Positions 38,064-47,607 of a DNA stretch of 64,000 bases are shown here, one piece after another. The DNA is from Cognatundibacterium griseum (GTDB lineage: Bacteria > Pseudomonadota > Gammaproteobacteria > Burkholderiales > Burkholderiaceae_D): assembly GCF_014284195.1 (NCBI RefSeq), contig NZ_JACOGC010000003.1:1-64000 (forward strand), given 5' to 3'. The notes beneath the pieces are model-generated. The model searched no databases. It was not told the DNA's origin and was given only the letters and a program-made list of their open reading frames with translations. The position numbers and the translations under genes are program-made. The number at the start of each line of letters is the position of its first letter. The first letter of the stretch is position 1.

Positions 38064-38080
38064 ATTCAAATTTATTGAAT
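38064..38080. promoter_or_regulatory. LysR-type palindrome just before the lysR start
   Basis: ATTCAAATTTATTGAAT, a perfect 6-bp inverted repeat containing T-N11-A, three bases before the LysR ATG. The core matches the dyad near the pirin gene (TCAAA-TTGA), which supports autoregulation. Confidence 0.5.
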
Positions 38081-38082
38081 AC

Positions 38083-39000
38083 ATGAACCTGACACTGGAA
38101 GCGTTGCAGATTCTGGATGCGATTGACCGCAAAGGCAGCTTTGCTGGTGCGGCGGCGGCGCTGGATAAAGTGCCGTCAGCAATCACTTACAGCATCCGCA
38201 AGCTGGAAGAAGATCTGGATGTGCTGCTGTATGACCGCCGCGGTCACAAGGCCAAGCTGACGATTGCCGGCGAAGAGCTGCTGATGCAAGGCAGGCATCT
38301 GCTGAGTGCTGCACAGGAACTGGAAAATCACGTCAAACGCGCTGCCAGCGGGTGGGAAGCCGAGCTCAGGATCGTGCTGGATGGCGTGATCCGTTTTGAT
38401 GATCTGATTCCCCTGATTCAGGAATTTGAACAACATGGCTGCGGCACGCGCATCCGGATCTCGCAAGAGGTGTTGTCCGGTGTCTGGGAAAGCATGGTGT
38501 CAGGCCGGGCCGACCTTGCCATCGGCGCTGCCCATGACGGCCCTGATGCTATCCGCATGCGCGGCGATTTTCAGTCGCGGGTGCTGGGTAATATCGACTG
38601 GGTGTTTGCCGTCGCGCCACAGCATCCGCTCGCCAGCGCAGCCGAGCCGCTGACGCCTGCCCTGCTGCAGGCGCACCGTGCCGTCGCGGTCGGGGATACC
38701 GGGCTGACTCTTCCCAGCATGACCGCCGGCCTGCTGACCGGGCAGGATACGCTGACGGTACCATCGATACAGGCCAAGCTGTCAGCACAGCTGGCAGGTC
38801 TTGGTTGCGGACATCTGCCGCGCCGCATTGCGCAGCCGCATCTGGATGCCGGAACGCTGATCGAAAAGCAGACCACCAACAGCCGGCCTGCCGGCAATAA
38901 CCGCATCGTCTGGCGTACAGGCAACAAGGGAAAAGCACTGAAATGGTTTGTGCAGAAACTCAGCGACCCGATGGTACAGAAAATGCTGCTCGGCGCATAA
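38083..39000 (+). CDS. LysR-family transcriptional regulator of the pirin/flavodoxin pair
   Basis: A 305-residue LysR protein. The N-terminal helix-turn-helix ([29 protein letters not shown]) precedes a ligand-binding domain. It is divergent from the pirin and flavodoxin genes, with two matching T-N11-A palindromes in between, so these genes are its probable targets. The inducer is unknown; electrophiles or quinones are plausible given the genes. Confidence 0.92.
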   Translation: MNLTLEALQILDAIDRKGSFAGAAAALDKVPSAITYSIRKLEEDLDVLLYDRRGHKAKLTIAGEELLMQGRHLLSAAQELENHVKRAASGWEAELRIVLDGVIRFDDLIPLIQEFEQHGCGTRIRISQEVLSGVWESMVSGRADLAIGAAHDGPDAIRMRGDFQSRVLGNIDWVFAVAPQHPLASAAEPLTPALLQAHRAVAVGDTGLTLPSMTAGLLTGQDTLTVPSIQAKLSAQLAGLGCGHLPRRIAQPHLDAGTLIEKQTTNSRPAGNNRIVWRTGNKGKALKWFVQKLSDPMVQKMLLGA

Positions 39001-39040
39001 GAGCCGGGCTATTTCACGAACGTTGAACAGTTTGATACGG

Positions 39041-40003
39041 ATGCAGGTAACCAATCATTTTTCCCCGGCGGCAAACTACACCGGCCGGTTTGCCCCCTCG
39101 CCAACCGGCCCTTTGCACATGGGCTCGCTGGTGGCGGCGATGGCCAGTTATCTGGATGCAAAGGCACAGCACGGACGCTGGCTGGTGCGGATCGAGGATC
39201 TGGACTTTGACCGCAATGTTGCCGGAGCCGATCAGCAGATATTGCATTCGCTGCAACGTTGCGGCATGCAGTGGGATGGCGAGGTGGTCTGGCAAAGCCG
39301 TCGTCAGGCATTGTATGCCGCAGCGCTGGAGCAGCTCGGCACGCAGGTCTATCCCTGCGCCTGCTCACGCAAGGAAATTGCCGACTCCCTCCTGCGCAGC
39401 GGCGCAACGGCAGGAACAGCCGCCAGCCAGATTTATCCGGGCACATGCCGTCACGGTCTGGCCACCGGAAAAACACCGCGTGCCTGGCGTCTGCGTGTGC
39501 CGGATGGCGATGCCGCCGTATTTCGCTTTATTGACCGTCTGTGCGGACCGCAAGTGCAGAATCTGGCGAGCGAGGTCGGTGATTTTGTCCTGAAGCGCGC
39601 CGATGGCTTCTGGGCGTATCAGCTCGCGGTGGTGGTGGACGATGCCGCGCAGGGCATCACGCATGTGGTGCGCGGCGCGGACTTGCTGGATTCGACAGCG
39701 CGGCAGATGTATCTGCAGCAGTTGCTGGGGTTGCCGGTTCCCCGTTATTTGCATGTGCCCGTAGTCACCAACGCCGATGGTGAAAAGCTGTCCAAACAAA
39801 CCGGTGCACTGGCCTTTGACCGCGGCGACAACGACCTGCTGCACGAAGCACTGATACCGGCAGCCCACTTCCTGGGCTTGGTCATTGGCGACCACATCGC
39901 CACCATTCCGGCATTCTGGCATGCTGCGACCTTCGCCTGGCAACGCAAGCTGGCGCAGGCCGGGCAGCCAGACCCGCACCTCGCGCCGCACGGGTCTGCC
40001 TGA
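39041..40003 (+). CDS. gluQ: glutamyl-Q tRNA(Asp) synthetase
   Basis: A 320-residue paralogue of the GluRS catalytic domain that attaches glutamate to queuosine in tRNA-Asp and lacks an anticodon domain. Motifs: [15 protein letters not shown] (HIGH-like), RIEDLDFDR, a zinc site in [10 protein letters not shown] and YPGTCRHG, and a KMSKS-like KLSKQTG. I start at the ATG at 39041; the 31 codons open upstream overlap the LysR gene and lack similarity. It is convergent with the multicopper oxidase gene. Confidence 0.93.
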   Translation: MQVTNHFSPAANYTGRFAPSPTGPLHMGSLVAAMASYLDAKAQHGRWLVRIEDLDFDRNVAGADQQILHSLQRCGMQWDGEVVWQSRRQALYAAALEQLGTQVYPCACSRKEIADSLLRSGATAGTAASQIYPGTCRHGLATGKTPRAWRLRVPDGDAAVFRFIDRLCGPQVQNLASEVGDFVLKRADGFWAYQLAVVVDDAAQGITHVVRGADLLDSTARQMYLQQLLGLPVPRYLHVPVVTNADGEKLSKQTGALAFDRGDNDLLHEALIPAAHFLGLVIGDHIATIPAFWHAATFAWQRKLAQAGQPDPHLAPHGSA

Positions 40004-40026
40004 TACGGTCAGCAGCCAGGGCTCAC

Positions 40027-41454
40027 TCAGTGCCCGCTGTGATGCTGCGGTTTAACGACCTGCACTTCTACTGCCGGATGCTGGTGCATTTCATGTCCGG
40101 CATGTTGCGCCTGAGCATCCGGGGTAGCGGCGCTGTCTGCGCGCACCGGCTCGCCGGGGTTGCCGTGATACTCATATGCCGCTGTTCCCGCAGGCTGGCG
40201 ATACCAGCCCGGGTCCCGGTAGTCGCCCGGCTTCTGATTTTTACGGACTTTCATCACGCTGAACATTCCGCCCATTTCAAGACTGCCGAACGGTCCCTCG
40301 CCCGTCATCATCGGCAAGGTATTTTCCGGCAAAGGCATGGACATCATACCCATTTCTGCCATCCCGTTTTCCCCCATCGCCATGTAAGAAGGAATCAGCT
40401 TGCTGATTTTTTCCGCCACATCCTGCTGCTGTACACCAAGCATGGTCGGTACGCTGTGGCCCATCGCATTCATGGTGTGATGGCTCTTATGGCAGTGCAG
40501 CGCCCAGTCGCCTTCCTCGTCGGCGATCAGTTCAATCTGCCGCATCTGGCCGACACCAATATCGGTCGTCACTTCCGGCCAGCGCGCCGTTTTCGGTATG
40601 GCGCCGCCATCGGTTCCGGTGACCATAAATTCATGACCGTGCAGGTGAATCGGGTGATTGGTCATCGTCAGATTACCGACCCGGATCCGGACCCGGTCAT
40701 TTTGCCGCACATTCAGGCTGTCAATGCCCGGAAAAACGCGGCTGTTCCACGACCACAGATTGAATTCGGTCATGGTGGCGATATTCGGCCGGGAAGCCCC
40801 GGGCTCAATATCGTAGGCATTGATCAGGAAGGCGAAATCGCGGTCCACTTCGGCAATCAGCGGATGCCTGCCTTTCGGATGCGTGATCCACAAACCCATC
40901 ATCCCCATCGCCATCTGCGTCATTTCGTCAGCATGCGGGTGATACATGAAGGTCCCGGGACGGCGCGCCACGAATTCATAGACATAGGTTTTTCCCGGCG
41001 CTACCGGTGGCTGGGTCAGGCCGGACACGCCATCCATGCCATTCGGCAGACGCTGGCCGTGCCAGTGCATACTGGTATGTTCCGGCAGCCGGTTGGTCAG
41101 AAAAATCCTGACCCGGTCGCCCTCCACCACCTCGATCGTCGGCCCCGGACTCTGGCCGTTATATCCCCAGAGGTGGGCAATCATGCCGGGAGCCATCTCG
41201 CGTGCGACGGGTTCTGCCACCAGATGAAACTCCTTCACCCCCTGTCGCATGCGCCACGGCAGCGTCCAGCCATTCAGCGTGACAACCGGCTGGTACGGCC
41301 GCCCGGTCTCCGGCATCAGCGGCGGCATGGTATCCGGGCTTTGCCGGGTCACGGCCTCCGGTAATGCTGCCAGCGCCACCCGGCTCACGGCACCGGCCGC
41401 CAGCGCGCCGCCTGCGATTCCTGCCGTCTTAAAAAAATCTCTTCTTGAATTCAT
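40027..41454 (-). CDS. Tat-exported multicopper oxidase
   Basis: A 475-residue periplasmic copper oxidase. The N-terminal SRRDFFK is a twin-arginine export signal. All copper-site motifs are present: HWHG (130-133), HPH (172-174), HPIHLHGHEF, and HCHKSHH with a downstream methionine in the type-1 site. A Met-rich region and a His-rich C-terminus (HAGHEMHQHP, HHSGH) suggest extra copper binding. It probably oxidises Cu(I) to Cu(II) or a phenolic substrate. AGGAAAG precedes the ATG; the TolC-like gene ends 40 bases upstream, indicating one operon. Confidence 0.93.
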   Translation of the reverse strand: MNSRRDFFKTAGIAGGALAAGAVSRVALAALPEAVTRQSPDTMPPLMPETGRPYQPVVTLNGWTLPWRMRQGVKEFHLVAEPVAREMAPGMIAHLWGYNGQSPGPTIEVVEGDRVRIFLTNRLPEHTSMHWHGQRLPNGMDGVSGLTQPPVAPGKTYVYEFVARRPGTFMYHPHADEMTQMAMGMMGLWITHPKGRHPLIAEVDRDFAFLINAYDIEPGASRPNIATMTEFNLWSWNSRVFPGIDSLNVRQNDRVRIRVGNLTMTNHPIHLHGHEFMVTGTDGGAIPKTARWPEVTTDIGVGQMRQIELIADEEGDWALHCHKSHHTMNAMGHSVPTMLGVQQQDVAEKISKLIPSYMAMGENGMAEMGMMSMPLPENTLPMMTGEGPFGSLEMGGMFSVMKVRKNQKPGDYRDPGWYRQPAGTAAYEYHGNPGEPVRADSAATPDAQAQHAGHEMHQHPAVEVQVVKPQHHSGH

Positions 41455-41494
41455 CGTTATCTTTCCTGTATCGGTATCCGCTGCGCCGGAACCA

Positions 41495-42916
41495 TCAATG
41501 TGCGTTGTCTGATGCAGCAGCGGTGCCAGTGGCATTCACCGCCAGATTGGCCGGCGTGCCGGTCAGCTCCGCCTGCAGTGCGGCATCGGCCAGCCAGAAC
41601 TGCTGTCCGGCATTGATGGCTGCGATGACGCTGGCAATTTGCTCCCGCGCATCACCCAGCAGATCAAAGACGCCGATCAGCATGCCGTTATAGCGCAGCT
41701 GATTTTCATCAGCGATGCGCTGCCGGAGCGGCAGGATTTCCTGTCGATAATGCTGCGCAATATCGTAGCTGCGCAAATAAGCGGAATACGCTTCACGCAG
41801 GCTGGATGCGGCATTGCGGGTGGTTTGCTCCAGCCGGTAACTGGCTGCCAGCGTTTGTGCATTCATCGCTTCGCGCTGCAATTGTCCGGAGTCAAAAACC
41901 GGCAGACGCACGGCCACTTCAACGCCGCGCCGGGTTTCGCCGCCAGCAGATGAAGCCGCAAATACCGTGTCGCGTTTGACTGTCAGCTCCAGGTCGGTCA
42001 GGCTGGTGATACTGTTTAAGCCTTGCTGCCGCATGGCGTTTTCAAACTGTGCCTGCGCCAGCCGCACATCGAGCCGGGTCTGCGGCGCCGTTGCTGCCAA
42101 TTCTCCGGCAGCCACTGGTACGGCGGGCAACTCGGGCAAATGCGATGGCAAACGCAATTGCTGTTGCTGTGTCTCGTCCAGTCCCAGCAAGCGCACCAGC
42201 ACTTCCCGAGTAGCAAGCTGCCGGTGCCGGGCGGCGGCGAGCTGGGTGACAGCATCGGCGTGAAATGCCTGCTGCCTGGCGGCCTGCAAGGCACTGAAAT
42301 TGCCTGCCTTGCGCATACGTTGCGCCAGCTCCGAACCGGCTTCTGCCAGTTCACTGACTTGCTGTGCGTACAGCAAAGCCTGCTGCGCGGCGACGGCCCT
42401 CACCCACGCAGCACGGACCTGCGCCAGCCGGTCCACGACATCCATGCTGAGTTGCAGCCGGGTCTGCTGCAGACGGCTTTGGGCGACCGATTTTCGCTGC
42501 GGCAGCGTCAGCAGATCAAGCAGACCGACGCTGATCGCTCTGGCAATATCGAGCTCATCCAACAAACGGCTGCGCTCAAAGCGAAACCAGGGATTCACCG
42601 GATTGCCGCCCTGAACCGCCGCAGCGCCATCGGCCCAGTATTGCGCCAGCATAGCCTGCATGGCAGGACTGTTTGCAAGCGCCACCGACACCGCTGCCGG
42701 CTGCGTCAACTCCTGTTGCAGCAATTCGTCTGCGCTGGTGCGTAACTGCGCCATCTGGCCGGGATATTGCGCCAGCCGGAGCCGGGATTGCGTCATGGCG
42801 GCCAGATCCTGATTGATCTGGCCGATCGCCTGTTCCGGCTGAAAACTGCTGCAGGCCGTCAATAGCCAGGCAGCGGGAAGAAACCACACGGCAGAACGCC
42901 GGGTTAATGAAAACAT
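41495..42916 (-). CDS. TolC-family outer-membrane efflux lipoprotein
   Basis: A 473-residue outer-membrane factor. A signal peptide with lipobox LTAC puts the lipidated Cys at about 22. The rest is a long helical, Gln/Ala-rich repeat pattern typical of TolC/OprM-like channels. No adaptor or pump gene is in this operon. It is followed by the multicopper oxidase and preceded by a small His/Cys-containing exported protein, so copper or cuprous efflux is the likely role. The RND pump at 49.6 kb is a separate unit. Confidence 0.85.
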   Translation of the reverse strand: MFSLTRRSAVWFLPAAWLLTACSSFQPEQAIGQINQDLAAMTQSRLRLAQYPGQMAQLRTSADELLQQELTQPAAVSVALANSPAMQAMLAQYWADGAAAVQGGNPVNPWFRFERSRLLDELDIARAISVGLLDLLTLPQRKSVAQSRLQQTRLQLSMDVVDRLAQVRAAWVRAVAAQQALLYAQQVSELAEAGSELAQRMRKAGNFSALQAARQQAFHADAVTQLAAARHRQLATREVLVRLLGLDETQQQQLRLPSHLPELPAVPVAAGELAATAPQTRLDVRLAQAQFENAMRQQGLNSITSLTDLELTVKRDTVFAASSAGGETRRGVEVAVRLPVFDSGQLQREAMNAQTLAASYRLEQTTRNAASSLREAYSAYLRSYDIAQHYRQEILPLRQRIADENQLRYNGMLIGVFDLLGDAREQIASVIAAINAGQQFWLADAALQAELTGTPANLAVNATGTAAASDNAH

Positions 42917-43035
42917 ACATCCTCGTCATAGAAAGTCCGACCTGCCTGCGACAGATCATTCAGATACTGTGTGGCGTGTCATGTTGTCACACGCCACCGT
43001 TACTCCACCGTCATTCCGTCGTTGCGGAATGGCAG

Positions 43036-43461
43036 TCAGAGAAGAATGATCGTGCGCAGTCTGGGCGGGCGCTCCGGCAACCGTGCCAGAGCCGGGGAAA
43101 ATGCGGGAAACGCCGCACCATTCATCGCTGCCGCCAGCGAGTGCTGTGGCATGAAAAGGAGGACGCTCGTGATTGCCAGTCCGGTACAGCAGGCAGAAGA
43201 CAGGTCTTTGCAATGATCTGACAAACCGGATTTCTGGTGGTGACCTTGCGTGTCTGACGGGAGGTCGCCCGAAACCAGCTGACGGTCAGATGCGGTGACG
43301 GGATGGGATGCGCCGGCGGTCTGTGACGCTTCTGCACAATGCGCCTCTGCCGCGACTGACAAGCTGCCGGCAGGAAACGACATACCGATTGCAGCAAAGC
43401 CCCGAACGGGCAGCAGCAGTATCAGCACAATCAGCAGGAGTCGCCATGGTTCTCGTTTCAT
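43036..43461 (-). CDS. small exported His/Cys-containing protein, copper-operon associated
   Basis: A 141-residue protein with an N-terminal signal segment (LLLIVLILLLPVRGFA). Its middle part holds several possible metal ligands (AHCAEASQ, GHHQKSG, DHCKDLSSACC). A second hydrophobic stretch, ACCTGLAITSVLLFMP, follows, and the C-terminus reads LPERPPR. This general design, with a C-terminal ERPPR, recalls uncharacterised copper-operon proteins (DUF2946 or CopL-like); I do not claim membership. It is the first gene before the TolC-like and multicopper oxidase genes. A copper-binding role is inferred. No good ribosome site is seen. Confidence 0.6.
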   Translation of the reverse strand: MKREPWRLLLIVLILLLPVRGFAAIGMSFPAGSLSVAAEAHCAEASQTAGASHPVTASDRQLVSGDLPSDTQGHHQKSGLSDHCKDLSSACCTGLAITSVLLFMPQHSLAAAMNGAAFPAFSPALARLPERPPRLRTIILL

Positions 43462-43535
43462 GCGACGAAACTTACCATAAATCGGCGCCCCATTCCATGC
43501 ACCGGATCAAACGGCAGCGCATGGCCTGCGCAACC

Positions 43536-44141
43536 TCAAGCAGCCACTAATCCCCAGGCCAGCATCAGCATAATGCCGCCGATCAGGCTGTCCAGTACCC
43601 GCCAGGCCTGTGGTCTGGCAAATACGGGAGCCAGCAGCCGCGCCCCGAAACCCAGTGCGGTAAACCAGATGACCGCGTTGGCGATCGCACCGCCGGCAAA
43701 CCAGTATTTACCCGGACCCGGCATCTGGCCGCCGATCGCGCCCAGCAAAATGACCGTATCCAGATACACATGCGGATTCAGCAAAGTCACCGCCAGCACA
43801 GAACCGGCAGCCTGACGTCCGGTCAGCGCAACGCCGCCCCGCTCTGCCCGCAGGCTTTCCCCGCGCCATGCCGCCTGCCAGGAGCGAAGCCCATACCAGC
43901 TGAGAAACAACGCACCGCCCCAGCGGGCTGCTGTCAGCAATAACGGGCTGGCGGCCACCAGCCGTCCCATTCCAGCCACGCCCGTCAGTATCAGCAATGC
44001 TTCACAGACAATACAGATCAACACTGTCAGCGCCACATGCTCGCGCCGCAGCCCCATGCGCAGCACATGGGCATTTTGGAAGCCGATGGAAACGATCATG
44101 CCTGCGCTGAGACTCAGGCCCTTTATGAAAAAAGTCAGCAC
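43536..44141 (-). CDS. LysE/ArgO-family amino-acid exporter
   Basis: A 201-residue inner-membrane protein with six helices. It has the LysE/ArgO pattern: GLSLSAGMIVSIGFQNAHVLRMGL, a central FLSWYGLRSWQAA and LLNPHVYLDTVILLGAIG. It probably exports arginine or lysine to limit toxic accumulation. The start is GTG with AAGGAA upstream. It is divergent from an ArgP/LysG-like LysR regulator, the classic arrangement for this exporter. Confidence 0.9.
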   Translation of the reverse strand: MLTFFIKGLSLSAGMIVSIGFQNAHVLRMGLRREHVALTVLICIVCEALLILTGVAGMGRLVAASPLLLTAARWGGALFLSWYGLRSWQAAWRGESLRAERGGVALTGRQAAGSVLAVTLLNPHVYLDTVILLGAIGGQMPGPGKYWFAGGAIANAVIWFTALGFGARLLAPVFARPQAWRVLDSLIGGIMLMLAWGLVAA

Positions 44142-44206
44142 GCCTGGATTCCTTTCCTCCCTTATAGGGAGATGTTTGTCAGATGCACATTGTGGTGTCG
44201 CGATCG

Positions 44207-44227
44207 TTAAATTTGAAGTAAATTTAA
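44207..44227. promoter_or_regulatory. candidate ArgP/LysG operator
   Basis: A perfect 8-bp inverted repeat with 5-base spacer: TTAAATTT (44207-44214) and AAATTTAA (44220-44227). It lies in the region between the exporter and its regulator. The position fits control of both genes. Confidence 0.5.
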
Positions 44228-44268
44228 AATATTTTCAGATTCATTAATTTTTCTTAATTTAAATACCG

Positions 44269-45174
44269 ATGAACTCTCTGCCCCGGCTCGACAGCAAGCA
44301 ATGCGAAGCCTTTCTGACCGTCATTGACCGCGGCAGCTTTGAGCAGGCTGCGCTGACCCTGCACCTGACGGCCTCCGCGGTCTCGCAACGGGTAAAAGCA
44401 CTGGAAACACAGTCTGGCACGACGCTGCTGGTGCGCAGCCGCCCCTGCCGTGCCACGCCGGCAGGTCAGAAATTACTGCAGCATCTGCGCCGCATTGCGG
44501 AAATGGAACGTGATCTGCAGCATGAACTGAGCGGCGCCAGCCATGCCCCGGTCAGCATCGCGCTGGCCGTGAATGCCGACAGCCTCGACAGCTGGACGCT
44601 GCCCGCCCTGTCGGACTTATTAACCGGGGAACGGATTCTGCTCGATCTGACCATCGATGACCAGGAGCATACCGATGCGCTGCTTTCCAGCGGCATGGTA
44701 CTGGGCTGCATTTCCGCCAAAAACGATGCCATGCGCGGCTGCGTCGCAGAACCGCTGGGCGTGATGCGTTATCACGCGGTGGCGGCACCGGCATTCTGTG
44801 ATCGCTGGTTCCCGCAGGGCATGACACGCAGTGCGGCCTGCGATGCGCCGGTACTGAATTTCAACCGCAAAGACCGGCTGCAGGCCGATTTTCTGATGCA
44901 GCACTTTGGCCTGCATGAAACCGCCTGTCCGGCGCATTTCATCCCGGCGGCCAGCGCCTATCTCCGCGCGGTCTGTCTGGGGCTGGGCTGGGGGATGATC
45001 CCCGGTCTGATGCTCGATCAGCTGCCTGCCGGAACAACGCTGGTCCAGCTGATGCCGGCGCACCCGGTCGATGTGGCGCTGTACTGGCATCACTGGAAAA
45101 TACAGACACCTCGTCTCGCCCGTCTGTCTGCGGCACTGGTGAGCAACGCGCGGAAAATATTATTGCAGCGATAA
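44269..45174 (+). CDS. ArgP/LysG-type LysR transcriptional regulator
   Basis: A 301-residue LysR protein of the ArgP (IciA)/LysG group: DSKQCEAFLTVIDRGSFEQAALTLHLTASAVSQRVKALE forms the helix-turn-helix, and a typical amino-acid effector domain follows. Family members activate lysE/argO when lysine or arginine is high; the divergent exporter gene is the expected target. Confidence 0.92.
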   Translation: MNSLPRLDSKQCEAFLTVIDRGSFEQAALTLHLTASAVSQRVKALETQSGTTLLVRSRPCRATPAGQKLLQHLRRIAEMERDLQHELSGASHAPVSIALAVNADSLDSWTLPALSDLLTGERILLDLTIDDQEHTDALLSSGMVLGCISAKNDAMRGCVAEPLGVMRYHAVAAPAFCDRWFPQGMTRSAACDAPVLNFNRKDRLQADFLMQHFGLHETACPAHFIPAASAYLRAVCLGLGWGMIPGLMLDQLPAGTTLVQLMPAHPVDVALYWHHWKIQTPRLARLSAALVSNARKILLQR

Positions 45175-45196
45175 CCGCCTGCATCCTGTCAGTCTG

Positions 45197-46471
45197 TCAG
45201 TTCGCAATGATCGTTGCTGCTGAATAATCTTCCGCCGGCTGCACCTGATTGCGGCCATGATGCTTGGCAAAATACAGCCATTCATCCGCACGCTGTATCA
45301 ACATCTCCGGCGTATCATTCTGCGCTTTTTCGGCAACGCCAAAACTGGCCGTGATATTCAGCACGCGGCCATCGCTGATCTGGATTTTCAAGTGCTGTTC
45401 CACCTGCAGACGCATCCGTTCCGCGGCTTCAATCGCAGCGGACAAGCTTGTCTCCGGTAACACCACAATGAATTCCTCGCCACCATAGCGCACCAGCCAG
45501 TCCACATCGGCGCGCAGTTCCGACTGCAGGCATTCTGCAAAGGCCACCAGCACCTGATCCCCGGCAGCATGTCCGTACAGATCATTGACCGATTTAAAAA
45601 AATCGATATCGCAAAAAATCAGCGCCAGCGCCCGGTCATAACGCACAGCCCGCTGCATTTCTCCCGGCATCCTTTCGTTGAGCATCATCCGGTTGTAACA
45701 ACCGGTCAGGCCATCCGTCATCGACAGCTGGCGCAGCTTTGCCAGAGCGCGTTCCAGCTTCCGGGTGCGGTCGGCCACCACGGCATCCTGATTGTCGATA
45801 TGCTTCTGTATGCTGTCCTGCATAACGCGGAAACCGTCGACCACCAGATCAATTTCGTTATACCGGTGACCCGGCGGCATGCTTAATTCCAGCCGGGTGG
45901 ACAAGCGGTTGGCCTGCAGGTTTTTCACAAAATCCGCCAGCTGGTGCATCGGTTTTTCGAGATCCCGCCGCAATATCGAAATCAGCGCCACCAGGATAAA
46001 AATTGCCAGCAGCACCACTTCAATCAGGACGATCAGCAAACTCCGGATCAGTTCGCCGCGCAGTTCAGCGCGGTTAATCACCAGCTCCATAGTACCGACT
46101 TCACGCCCGTCACCAGTGGGGGACGGAATCGAAAACAACAGGCGCTCGCTGCTCGTCTCAGGTATGACCGTACCGGCGGCAAACTGCTGGCCGGTGCTGA
46201 CCCTGATCTGCACGTGGGCTATATGCGGATTCTGCACCAGCAAAGCCATTTGTTTGCGTATCGTTTCCGGCTCAATATCCCAGATCGCCAGCGCCAGCAA
46301 AGGTAAATGCGTATGCGCGACGTCCTGAATGGTCATATTGAAATTACGCTCGATGGCGCTGTAATTCAGCCAGGCCTGCAGGCTGCTGAAACCAAAAATA
46401 CAGAGGATCACCCATTTGAAAACACTGCGGACAAGCTGACTGGCGATCGGCTGGAAAAGTCTGGGTTTCAT
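45197..46471 (-). CDS. membrane-bound diguanylate cyclase
   Basis: A 424-residue protein: membrane helix at about 16-36, a periplasmic domain (about 40-142), a second helix (143-168), a HAMP-like linker to about 225, a short coil and a GGDEF domain (about 250-415). The active site reads GGEEF (330-334), so c-di-GMP synthesis is expected. The inhibitory I-site is not canonical: the aligned four residues are ADVD (321-324), with the Arg shifted one position. The ATG overlaps the stop of the periplasmic binding protein gene (ATGA). Confidence 0.92.
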   Translation of the reverse strand: MKPRLFQPIASQLVRSVFKWVILCIFGFSSLQAWLNYSAIERNFNMTIQDVAHTHLPLLALAIWDIEPETIRKQMALLVQNPHIAHVQIRVSTGQQFAAGTVIPETSSERLLFSIPSPTGDGREVGTMELVINRAELRGELIRSLLIVLIEVVLLAIFILVALISILRRDLEKPMHQLADFVKNLQANRLSTRLELSMPPGHRYNEIDLVVDGFRVMQDSIQKHIDNQDAVVADRTRKLERALAKLRQLSMTDGLTGCYNRMMLNERMPGEMQRAVRYDRALALIFCDIDFFKSVNDLYGHAAGDQVLVAFAECLQSELRADVDWLVRYGGEEFIVVLPETSLSAAIEAAERMRLQVEQHLKIQISDGRVLNITASFGVAEKAQNDTPEMLIQRADEWLYFAKHHGRNQVQPAEDYSAATIIAN

Positions 46472-47607
46472 TTTCGGGAAACGGCCTGAGGTGTCTGTAT
46501 GAGTAATTGCCGGAAACTGAAATCATATTTTTTCAGCAAAGGATTGAGTACCTTGCTGAATTTCCTGAAATTGACTTTATCGAAATTCATTTGTCCGAAC
46601 AGCATCTGAAAATGCCGGGCTTCTTCTTTATTCAGCAAGATGAACATCGGACGGTTCAGCTCCAGCCCTTCATCAATGAAGTCGCGTCCGTGATGGTAGT
46701 CATACAGCATCACCAGACCGAATGCCCCGGCAATAAAATGACCGCCAGCCAGTGCCGTCATGCTGCCGTCCTCTACCGCGGCAATCGCTTCCTGCGAAGT
46801 GTTGATGCCGCTGAAAAGCGCATCGGTTCCCGGTTTTCCGCCCTGCGCGCGCCAGCTGTCCATCGCGCCGAACGCCATCAGGTCATTTCCCGCCCAGATC
46901 AGCCGCGCCTGCGGATGGCGCTTGTATAACCATTCGCTCTGCTCCCTGGCTTTGGCGCGATTCCATTCGCCATAGATTTCCTGATCGATCACGACATTTT
47001 TTGCCTCGGCCACAGCCTGCCGCATTCCTTCATTGCGGCGCAACGAGGTCGGCGTGGAGCGGTCTCCGGCAATCACCAGCATATGCAGCTTGCCGTCAGG
47101 CGCTGCCAGATGTTCTGCCATACCCCGTTCAAACAAGGCACGTGCAGTCAGATAGCCGGCATCCGTGGCACGCGGTTCCAGCGAACCGAGCCAGCCCTTG
47201 AATTGCTGGCGGGGTTGCGGCATCGGCACCTTGTCGGCAGTGTCATGCATGCCGCTGAAAGCGAGGAAGGTTTTGATATTCGCCGTGTCCAGCGTGCGGA
47301 TCACCTCCAGACCGGTCGAGTAATCGTTCGACAGAATCACATAGTCAGGCCGCTGCGCCGCCGGTCTGGCCGCGATTTGCCGTGCAAATTCCAGTGCCCG
47401 CAGGTGATTGCGCTCGGCGTACATGATTTCCAGGTCGATGCCGAGATTTTTGGCTGCGGCCGACATGCTGTTAGCCGCGGTCTGCCAGTAGATTTCATCA
47501 TGCTTTCCCGGATTCAGAAAAATCACGGACATCGCCATGACGCGCAGCGGCAGCAGCACGGCAATCAGCATCAGAACAAGCGTTGACAAACGCATTCGGG
47601 ACAACAT
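46468..47607 (-). CDS. orphan periplasmic sugar-binding-type protein
   Basis: A 379-residue exported protein of the type-I periplasmic binding fold (LacI/ribose-binding-like; SVIFLNPGKHDEIYWQTAANSM, YVILSNDYSTGLEVI, WAGNDLMAFGAMDSWRAQG). The signal peptide is about 24 residues. The ATG at 47607 has an excellent GGAGGAG site; the reading frame extends further but without one. No ABC permease or ATPase is near. Its stop overlaps the start of the diguanylate cyclase gene, so it probably senses a ligand and acts on the cyclase periplasmic domain. Confidence 0.87.
   Translation of the reverse strand: MLSRMRLSTLVLMLIAVLLPLRVMAMSVIFLNPGKHDEIYWQTAANSMSAAAKNLGIDLEIMYAERNHLRALEFARQIAARPAAQRPDYVILSNDYSTGLEVIRTLDTANIKTFLAFSGMHDTADKVPMPQPRQQFKGWLGSLEPRATDAGYLTARALFERGMAEHLAAPDGKLHMLVIAGDRSTPTSLRRNEGMRQAVAEAKNVVIDQEIYGEWNRAKAREQSEWLYKRHPQARLIWAGNDLMAFGAMDSWRAQGGKPGTDALFSGINTSQEAIAAVEDGSMTALAGGHFIAGAFGLVMLYDYHHGRDFIDEGLELNRPMFILLNKEEARHFQMLFGQMNFDKVNFRKFSKVLNPLLKKYDFSFRQLLIQTPQAVSRK

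Noticed and set aside
40030-41364. 444-codon plus-strand frame over the multicopper oxidase
   Set aside because: Antisense to a gene with all copper motifs; no start signal or recognisable motif.
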